A stretch of DNA of 14,183 bases, from positions 1 to 14,183 of the forward strand of contig JAAZFS010000180.1 of the NCBI GenBank assembly GCA_012511615.1, given 5' to 3'. Below, piece after piece: positions 8,701-14,183 of the stretch; position 1 is the first letter of the stretch, and each line of letters begins with the position of its first letter. A program made the position numbers and the translations under genes. The notes under the pieces are model-generated. The model had not been told where the DNA came from and searched no databases. It was given only the letters and a program-made list of their open reading frames with translations. The DNA is from Elusimicrobiota bacterium (GTDB taxonomy: Bacteria; CG03; SLGR01).

Positions 8701-11700
8701 TTAGAGTTAAATACGCCACCACTAAGGCCTCCGATTGTAACTGCAATACTTTTTGCTCCCGAAAGTAGAAATTTACTTTTAGCTACCTGTCCCTGAGACT
8801 GCCCTTTAAGCCTAAGGGCCGAATCTTTTACTTCAAAAATGTTTTCCTGGACCTTAACTTCACTAGATCCAAATAAGGATACTCCGCCAGGAGAGTAAAT
8901 ACGATTAGCCAAGAGATTACCGGTTGACCGGTCTGTGAAGACCAAGCAATCGCCATTATCACAGTGGATAATATTTTCCTTCAAATCTCCTTCAGCGCAG
9001 CCCTCAAATCTCATACCCTCGTATATTTCTTCAAAATGATTGGAAACAAGCCGGAGCGAAGCATTTTCAAAGGAATGGACCATTTCCTTAAACTTTTTAA
9101 CTGTGTTTCCTCTTGCAGATATTGAAGCGTTCCCACCAACTTCAAAACATATACCCAGAGAATAATCTCCAAAAAGTTTATTTTCCTTGAGTCGGGCTAG
9201 GGAGTTTCCACTTAAGTGAACAGCGTATTTTTTTGTTTTTATCTCATTTTTATTAAGGTCAAGCTCTGCTGATCCGCTACTTTTTATTCCTCCCATAGCT
9301 TCAATAAAATTTTCACTTAAGCTTCCAGTCGCCTCCAGAGAAAGAAGAAGACCAGCCCCTTCTTCCGATAGGATTTTATTGTTTTCTAATATGGTCTCAC
9401 TTGCTCCACTAAGTATTAGGGCATCTTCTATCCCCTCAAATGTATTCTCCTTGGCACTTGTTGCGGAATTGTCAGATGCAAAAAAAGCTCGACCGGCCTG
9501 AATATTATTTTTTTCTAATTTTGCTTGGGTAAAGCCGCCCAGAAAAACTCCTGCAGAAGTTGTCCCCTTTCCCTTCATACTATTTCCTACAAGAACCAAA
9601 GAAGCCTTATCACGGGCATTTATACCATAGTCTTTAAACTCTATTATGTTTTCTTCCGCCTTGAGCTGGGTAGTGGCGGAGCATTCTATTCCAGTTAAGC
9701 CTGAGAGTGTATTTTTAAAGGCCTGACCTCCGCTCTCCATAAGGTAAACCAAGGCTATTCCATCCAAACTTTTTACCTGGTTGGTTTCAAGCTGGCTTTC
9801 AGTCGAACCAAGAAAAGCAAAACCGTCACCGGTGCAAGTCAGTTTATTTTCTTTGGCTATTACATTAGCAGAAGAATCTGCCCTTAAACCATTTGTAAAA
9901 TTTGAGAGAATATTTGATGAAAAAATCGCTTCGCTCACTCCACCACAATAAAAGCCCAGACTATCTTCTGAGTCTCCCTCAAGTATATTTTCAATCATTT
10001 CACTCTTGGTCTCATCTAAAAGGTAGACGCCATGCTTAACTCTGGAGAAGTTATTTCGAAGACCAATCATGCTACTACAGCCACTTTGATAAATACCATT
10101 CTCCGCACTGATTTTATTGTCTTCTAGAGAACCACTGCTATTTCCTGCAAATTCAAATCCGTGTTTAATTGCTTCTACTTGATTATTTCCAGCACTCAGA
10201 CTGGCTGCACCATCCACCTTGCAGCCCCCCGAAAATCCAAGCATGCTATTTTCTTTTATATTTGCTTCAGCTCCACCGCCAAGATACAGACCAATGGAAT
10301 CACCGTCTTCCCCAGTAAGTTTATTTCCATTTGCTACAATTAGAGCTGTATCCTGGAGATAAAATCCATAGGCGGAAGCATTTATGGTGTTATCAATAAG
10401 ACTGGACTCACTATTGCCCCCCTGTTGTAAACCTCGGGGAGCTGTAATAATGTTACTACGAATTTCAGCAATACTTTCATGTGAGATTTCAACTGCCTTT
10501 AGAAAAACCCCCAGCTTATTTTCAAAAATTTTTATTTTCGTATTAAAATCAGCCATAACTCCAATCCCAAACAAGGATATTTCGTTATTGCTAAGGCTGG
10601 CCTCTGCTAGGTTAGAAATATAGACGGAGATACTTTCCTCATCAACTCCCTCTATTTTGTTTTCTGATATCTCAGATTGGCTGGATTCTTTTATGTAAAA
10701 ACCATACTCAGAGGTTTTTAAAGTATTTTTCTGGGCAAAAAGCTCGCTACTTCCACTTTGGTATACTCCGCAGGGGGCAGTAATTTTATTGTTATCTACA
10801 TGAGCGACACTTTCTTGTGAAAGGTCAAAAGCTTTCAGGTGTACGGAAAAATTATTATCTTTGGCTTTAACCCTAGAGTTAAATTCGGCGATTACACCTA
10901 CCCCAAAACCTTCTATCTTATTTTCAGAAATCTCTCCCTCTGAGAGACTAGTAAAATAAAAGGATACCGATTCCTTTTTTTCAGTGCTTATGAGAGTGTT
11001 AGCAGTAAAAACTCCACTGGCATTTTCTCTCAAAAAGAAACCATGCCTGAAAATTTCCATACGGTTATTATCAGCACTAACCTGACTGTTACCATCAAGT
11101 AAAACACCACTCTCAGAAATTATAGTGTTTTCCGATACCTCTCCCCTACTATCTAAGGAAAAACTTAAGGCTGCAGCCTCTTGGGTCGAAACTGTGTTTC
11201 CCTTAAATATTGTCTGGGTAGATCCGTAGGCATTAAAAGCTCCACCAATACTTTTTATGGTGTTTCCTATAAGCTCGCTTGAGGAGGCGTCTTCAGTTTT
11301 TATTCCATTTATAAAACCTAAGATTTCTAGGCCTCTAATTTCCGCCCTGCTTGTTCCAGCTAGGAAAATTCCAGATTCAGCACCAGCATCCCCAGTAAAA
11401 CTACCGCCGACCAGTTTGATACTGCTATTTTCTACAGCCCGAACACCAAAACCCGATAGTCGAAAGATATTCGCCGAAGACTCAACATCGGTCTGCCCCC
11501 TAATCTCAATGCCGCTATCTCCAGAAAATGAATTATCACTAATAACTACCGAAGAAGCCTCACTGGCGACCAAGCATATTCCTTCAGAAGAATGAAATCT
11601 GTTTTCAATCAGATTAGCCACACTGGTTCCACTGATATTTATGCAGGAGGTTTTTGATTCAATTTTATTATTTCGAAGATTTAGCTGGACATTTCCCGCA

Positions 11701-14183
11701 ATCTGTAGCCCCATATCTCCCGAAATTTTGTTATCAGAAAGTTCCATTGAAGCCAGGCCAAAGAGCTCCAGACAACTAACTCCCTCACCGGAACTAACTA
11801 TATGGTTTTCATAGGCCTTAAGTCGGCTGTCTCCGCTACCCCGAAGAGCGACCCCTGTGGTTTTTATTGCATTTTTTTTCAGTTCAACTCCGCTCAAGCC
11901 GTCCAGTGTTAGAGCTGTTAGACCTGTAAAACTATTATTCTCCACTAGGCCAGAGCTTTCTCCAGCGAAGACCAGACAGCTTAAAGAGGCTTCAAATTCA
12001 TTATTTGAAATTACTATCTCACTAAAGGTTTGGCACTCAATACAGTTCTCATCAGATAGGATTTTATTTTCTGTAATATCAGCACTTGCATTCTCTCTTA
12101 AATAGAAGCTGGACTTTCCACTTTTAACCTGGTTTTTTCTTGCAGAAAGCTCACTACTGCCACTCTGATATACTCCATAGGCAGCATTTATCTGATTATT
12201 TTCTATATCAGCGGCACTCTCCTGCGAAAGATCAAAACCCTTCAGAAAAGCTGAAAAATTATTTGCTGTCGCCTTGATTCTGCCATTAAAGTCAGCCATT
12301 ACCCCTGTTTCAAAACCTTCAATCTGGTTTTCAAAAACTTCAGCCTCGGCTAAATCGCTTAAATAGAAGGCCACTGATTCCTCTTCTTCAAGACTTATGA
12401 GAGTATTTTCTTTTAGAAGGCCACTAGAATTTTCTCTCAAAAAGAAACCATGTCTGGAAATCTCCATACGGTTATTATCAGCGCTAATCTGACTACTACC
12501 GTCGAGTAAAACACCGGTCTCTGCCGCTATAGAGTTTTCCGATATCCTACCCCTGCTATCCATTGAAAAACTTAAGGCGGCATCTTCCTGGGCCGAAAGA
12601 GTGTTTCCCTCAAATACAGTATGAGTAGACCCATAAGCACTAAAAGTAGCGCTAAGGCTTTCTAAGATATTTCCAGTGAGCTCGCTTGATGAGGACTCTT
12701 CTGTTTTTATTCCGTTAATAAAGCCCAGCATTTTCAGACCTCTTATTTCCGAACTGCTATTTCCGCCCAGAAGAATTCCAAACTCAGCCCCCTCTCCTCC
12801 AGTAAAACTACCGCCGGATAATTTAAGACTGCTATCTTCAACCGCACGAAGACCAATTCCGGTTACCTTTAAGGTATTGTCCTGCATTAGGGTCTCACTA
12901 CGGCCTCTTATTTCAAAACCATCCTTACCTAAAAATGAATTATCTTTAACTTCCGAGAAAGAAGCCTCTCCCGAGACAAAGCATATACCATCAAGAGAAG
13001 TAAGCCGGCTGCCTGTCATCAGACAACGACTACTACCAACAATATTTATGCCCGATGATACCGAAGATATTTTTGAATCTTTAATTTCAAGCTGGGCATT
13101 GCCAGAAGCTGCTATTCCAAGTGGGGCTGAAATAGTACTTTCGCGAAAATCTAAAATAGCAAGGCCCACGATATCTATGCCCGGCACTCCTCTTGAGGAA
13201 GTGCTCAATTTACCTTCCAAAACTGTCAGTCTTGATCCGCCACTACTTTGCAGGACCGTTTCGGTAGCCTCAACACTATTATTTCTGAAAAGAACTTCAC
13301 TAACACCATCGGTTATTATTCCAGTCTTCCCTTCGATATTATTGGAAATAACCTCCGAAGAAGCTTCCCCCTCAAAAACCAAACCAGCTTCACCTGAGAC
13401 TAATTCGTTTTCACTAATTTTTGTTAGACTCATAGCATCAGCAAGTATTCCAGAAGATGAGGTAGATATTTTATTTGAATAGATGTCTGCCCGGGCTGAA
13501 TCCGAAATCCTAACTCCCCTGACTGCTCCCTTCACCTTATTACCAGAGAAAGTAGCCTCTGCCTCCTGTGAGAGACTTAAGGCAATAGTTAGCTCATTAT
13601 TTTCTCCCAAAAAGAGATTGTTTTCGATGAGTCCGCTTCCTCTCTCCCTAAGGCTAATCCCAACTTGAGAACCGCTTATCTTGTTATCAGAAAAAATGAT
13701 ATCTGCATCCTGCATACAGTCCAGGACCTGCTGACTTTCTTTAAAAAGATTAGCCTCAAGCCTTATAGCCTCAGCCCCTCCACCAAGGATAAGATCATTG
13801 CCAGCCTGTTTGAGGAAGCTATTATCTTTAATCACCCCAGAGGGAGTCTCCGACATATAAACCCCTATCCTGTTTTCCTCTATATCATTAGATAAAATTT
13901 CCGGTTTTATAACTCGGTTAATATGGATTCCTACGTCATTTGACTTTATTTTATTTTTGCTGATTTTTACTAAACCGGAGGATTTCTCAAGTGAATTAAA
14001 TACTATACCGTAATCCTTATTTTTAATGATTGAATTCTCACTTAAAACCAAAGAATTAGGTTCAGCAAAGAGCATGCCTATGGTGTTATCTGAATAAGTG
14101 TTTTTCTCTACATCTGCAGAAGCCGATATAAGTAATAACCCAATTTCGCTGGAGGAAAACTCAGACTCGCCCACACTTATAGA
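5748..14183 (-). CDS. Giant right-handed beta-helix protein with C-terminal nucleotidyltransferase-like domain, 5' end beyond the window
   Basis: The frame is open to the right edge: three sense codons precede the first possible GTG (14172-14174). That GTG is therefore probably internal and the N-terminus is missing. At least 2811 residues remain. From 14183 to about 7345 the protein is a chain of roughly 100 turns of about 22 residues, of the form G-h-x-h-x-G-x-S-x-A-x-h-x-x-N-x-h. Asn recurs at a fixed place (ENN, SNN, ENK, DNS), as in NosD/PbH1-type right-handed parallel beta-helices. I see no clear polysaccharide-lyase catalytic set. Next comes a hydrophobic segment (about 7207-7278, including KIALFIIGAAGLFFL), either one membrane span or the buried first helix of the next domain. 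Then FYVRRGLLLKDWIPGMSDIDL resembles the Pol-beta-type nucleotidyltransferase active site, with D-I-D encoded by 7143-7151. The usual G-S of that motif reads R-R-G here. The rest, about 450 residues, is mostly helical and unrecognised. The beta-helix call is firm, the nucleotidyltransferase call moderate, and the membrane topology open. Confidence 0.9.
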   Translation of the reverse strand, partial: SISVGESEFSSSEIGLLLISASADVEKNTYSDNTIGMLFAEPNSLVLSENSIIKNKDYGIVFNSLEKSSGLVKISKNKIKSNDVGIHINRVIKPEILSNDIEENRIGVYMSETPSGVIKDNSFLKQAGNDLILGGGAEAIRLEANLFKESQQVLDCMQDADIIFSDNKISGSQVGISLRERGSGLIENNLFLGENNELTIALSLSQEAEATFSGNKVKGAVRGVRISDSARADIYSNKISTSSSGILADAMSLTKISENELVSGEAGLVFEGEASSEVISNNIEGKTGIITDGVSEVLFRNNSVEATETVLQSSGGSRLTVLEGKLSTSSRGVPGIDIVGLAILDFRESTISAPLGIAASGNAQLEIKDSKISSVSSGINIVGSSRCLMTGSRLTSLDGICFVSGEASFSEVKDNSFLGKDGFEIRGRSETLMQDNTLKVTGIGLRAVEDSSLKLSGGSFTGGEGAEFGILLGGNSSSEIRGLKMLGFINGIKTEESSSSELTGNILESLSATFSAYGSTHTVFEGNTLSAQEDAALSFSMDSRGRISENSIAAETGVLLDGSSQISADNNRMEISRHGFFLRENSSGLLKENTLISLEEEESVAFYLSDLAEAEVFENQIEGFETGVMADFNGRIKATANNFSAFLKGFDLSQESAADIENNQINAAYGVYQSGSSELSARKNQVKSGKSSFYLRENASADITENKILSDENCIECQTFSEIVISNNEFEASLSCLVFAGESSGLVENNSFTGLTALTLDGLSGVELKKNAIKTTGVALRGSGDSRLKAYENHIVSSGEGVSCLELFGLASMELSDNKISGDMGLQIAGNVQLNLRNNKIESKTSCINISGTSVANLIENRFHSSEGICLVASEASSVVISDNSFSGDSGIEIRGQTDVESSANIFRLSGFGVRAVENSSIKLVGGSFTGDAGAESGIFLAGTSRAEIRGLEILGFINGIKTEDASSSELIGNTIKSIGGAFNAYGSTQTIFKGNTVSTQEAAALSFSLDSRGEVSENTIISESGVLLDGNSQVSADNNRMEIFRHGFFLRENASGVFTANTLISTEKKESVSFYFTSLSEGEISENKIEGFGVGVIAEFNSRVKAKDNNFSVHLKAFDLSQESVAHVDNNKITAPCGVYQSGSSELFAQKNTLKTSEYGFYIKESSQSEISENKIEGVDEESISVYISNLAEASLSNNEISLFGIGVMADFNTKIKIFENKLGVFLKAVEISHESIAEIRSNIITAPRGLQQGGNSESSLIDNTINASAYGFYLQDTALIVANGNKLTGEDGDSIGLYLGGGAEANIKENSMLGFSGGCKVDGAASLSAGNNQVEAIKHGFEFAGNSSGSLEDNKISAENGIYQSGCSSMIGLRNNFSRVKHGVYLLDETKSEMIENILEGDSEDSLGFYCGGVSEAIFSSNILSNFTNGLRADSSANVIAKENKLTCTGDGFAFLGSTESQLETNQVKSLDGIALVYLMESGGQAFKNTLSGLTGIECSATTQLKAEENIIEFKDYGINARDKASLVLVGNSMKGKGTTSAGVFLGGFTQAKLEKNNIQAGRAFFASDNSATSAKENTFEGIEDALILSGASETILENNKILSEEGAGLLLSLEATGSLSENFIEAMGGIKSSGSAELDLNKNEIKTKKYAVHLSGNSLARLKENKLFGDYSLGICFEVGGNASISARGNTVKKFKEMVHSFENASLRLVSNHFEEIYEGMRFEGCAEGDLKENIIHCDNGDCLVFTDRSTGNLLANRIYSPGGVSLFGSSEVKVQENIFEVKDSALRLKGQSQGQVAKSKFLLSGAKSIAVTIGGLSGGVFNSNHIDAPEGAGFFISSEGECDLIKNEITSLNGLEASAMGNVRLKENRFYIKGCAVRMDQQSNLEATDNYIKGTSDTSSGFELTGISRSEITSNTLEDLMVGLKLDTSAKVQLQKNNISCIATACEAGGTAEVALSENKIFCKRGISFVFRLEASGSLENNLINAPGVLDLSGSAEVKFRENVLSFRVFGVRGSGQSRGDFYLNKLTGNAENSVGFDLADAAEALITEDIIQNVHTALKTADSSQIKISSGRLDANHVAVSAKSVSQVVVEGCYVSSQDLSATLDDECSGLFMESLFFSPKSIKASGLSHLSFQENTVNVSEWGLVCSDQVTLSVKGNKIKGTGLENSVGIELSGMSEASIEECLVQNFTLNFKIVEEARAGLKANEILDGVIGIKIEDLSEVSAISNKILRNQVGIKYNSLISSLTSRDNEMADNAVNIYDSCLESVDPEIDSQGWSFQKKLRERVIVSSRLFPLKIVYSLYYKIALFIIGAAGLFFLNSRFYVRRGLLLKDWIPGMSDIDLFMLIKKRTPSKEKKFVKFSSGFFRIFKKLFPILGEIHSGTWEELELFMKHGGVRAWEASDRWRPLLHSRSLPKLKEASSRQFRLSCASEILNSLQQMSKNIYWDMEALSSIQVMKATADILKYKMYLEGEKNRFNSRKEVFDAALLNLELSKTLSLLIEKISLAWVDRNPCFIPLEKLFYQLLLLVTPGIISLNKELFLEPVTDYRIIEYPGGRDRLGKMPEWKGLCIRLRSGAEKSVRKIVQENPGLFYIIIENNIKEEDYHKLIESSRKVKKESLLTATKIFLMTEAMYELMASTLHFEIPNNFAFSEIPGGYRIKEFSLYKRFEYELAKSGPSLFINSGSSEMLKEAVVKAAVSYRYSFYNDREMDAPFYILYKLNKPFELLIALEDHIFLSPPLIECMRDYYSEAVNQNENFDSLNDKIGDLSDEEISGFSPREIFFETYEEISDVVKNLLEILANSPL
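7050..7278 (-). other. Hydrophobic segment and nucleotidyltransferase-like motif in the giant protein
   Basis: The hydrophobic run (about 24 residues, IVYSLYYKIALFIIGAAGLF) is followed at once by FYVRRG, then DWIPGMSDIDLFMLI. This order, strand-RGS-GD-PG-SDIDL-strand, is what Pol-beta-superfamily nucleotidyltransferases show, with the D-x-D pair binding the metal ions. The downstream LFPILGEIHSGTWEELELF may hold the third acidic residue, but I cannot assign it with certainty. If the hydrophobic run spans the membrane, the beta-helix and the nucleotidyltransferase would lie on opposite sides. If it is the first helix of the domain, both would share a compartment. Confidence 0.6.
9962..10970 (-). 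repeat. Three tandem 336-bp (112-residue, five-turn) super-repeats
   Basis: The marker turn, a longer turn with an acidic insert followed by S-h-x-h-Y, begins at 10970 (SVSFYF), 10634 (SISVYI), 10298 (SIGLYL) and 9962 (SLGFYC). The steps are exactly 336 bp each time, equal to 112 residues or five helical turns. Within each unit the order of turn types is similar, for example GVYQSGSSE, GLQQGGNSE and GIYQSGCSS at the same place. Similarity is clear in protein but weak in DNA, so these units are older than the 1407-bp duplication. Confidence 0.85.
10663..11923 (-). repeat. Large tandem duplication inside the beta-helix, downstream copy
   Basis: Partner of the block at 12070-13330. In a hand alignment of 11041-11210 with 12448-12617, 136 of 170 bases match (about 80%) without gaps. 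Both copies remain open and keep the turn spacing, so both are probably under selection for structure. The edges are approximate. Confidence 0.88.
12070..13330 (-). repeat. Large tandem duplication inside the beta-helix, upstream copy
   Basis: This stretch and 10663-11923 encode matching sequence in the same order, offset by exactly 1407 bp (469 codons, no frame change). The offset is the same at two anchors about 250 bp apart (12433 against 11026, and 12681 against 11274). Matched protein pairs include GFINGIKTEESSSSEL with GFINGIKTEDASSSEL and NNRMEISRHGFFLREN with NNRMEIFRHGFFLREN. The boundaries are approximate because similarity fades gradually at both ends. Confidence 0.88.

Noticed and set aside
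9962..13330. CRISPR array or DNA-level satellite
   Set aside because: The periodicity of about 67 bp is a protein-level turn repeat in an open reading frame. Repeats are not near-identical in DNA and there are no unique spacers.
12676..13482. A 268-codon open frame on the plus strand inside the giant gene
   Set aside because: It is antisense to the beta-helix coding sequence. A similar frame exists at 11257-11595 only because the underlying DNA is duplicated. It has no domain features and is rich in Pro/Ser/Leu, as expected from the complement of Gly/Ser/Asn codons.
14172..14174. GTG as the real start of the giant protein
   Set aside because: The frame stays open through the three sense codons up to the window edge, and the sequence after the GTG is already typical beta-helix repeat without a signal peptide, so the start is probably outside the window.
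5748..14183. Polysaccharide lyase or pectate-lyase enzyme identity for the beta-helix
   Set aside because: The fold pattern fits, but I could not find a consistent catalytic residue set, and the repeat is far longer and more regular than such enzymes; a structural role is more likely.

Overview
The window looks like an AT-leaning bacterial chromosome (about 40% GC by eye) in which every supported gene lies on the minus strand, so transcription runs from right to left. It holds one giant gene, open at the right edge, followed downstream by a tightly packed run of five radical SAM genes, the last of which is open at the left edge. The standard genetic code fits, with TAA and TGA as stops. Giant genes and many radical SAM genes, including B12-type ones, are common in candidate phyla such as Omnitrophota. 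That is only a weak hint, and I cannot assign a taxon from the sequence.

Right part (5748-14183): the C-terminal 2811 residues of one enormous protein. About 2280 residues are a right-handed parallel beta-helix built from roughly 100 turns of about 22 residues (Gly/Ser/Asn-rich, with an Asn at a fixed place in most turns). The turns are organised in a second level: a longer turn, carrying about 3 extra residues that are often acidic, recurs every 4, 5 or 6 turns. In one stretch three consecutive units are exactly 336 bp each. Above that, a block of about 1.26 kb is duplicated in tandem at an offset of exactly 1407 bp (469 codons). After the helix come a hydrophobic segment, a motif typical of Pol-beta-type nucleotidyltransferases (PGMSDIDL) and about 450 mostly helical residues.

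Left part (1-5690): five consecutive radical SAM genes that overlap by 8, 14, 4 and 8 bp, a sign of translational coupling. In order of transcription they are a SPASM-type protein (351 aa), a second SPASM-type protein of another subfamily (345 aa), a paralogue of the first (360 aa), a protein with a B12-binding-like N-terminus and a TPR-like C-terminus (546 aa), and a partial SPASM-like protein that appears to start at TTG. All five have the CX3CX2C motif for the SAM-binding 4Fe-4S cluster.

Only 57 bp separates the giant gene from the radical SAM run, and no strong terminator is visible there, so all six genes may form one transcription unit. No small precursor-peptide gene is visible. The products of the radical SAM enzymes, and whether they act on the giant rod protein, cannot be read from sequence. 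A large beta-helix rod fused to a nucleotidyltransferase-like domain next to a five-gene radical SAM cassette is the most unusual feature of the window.
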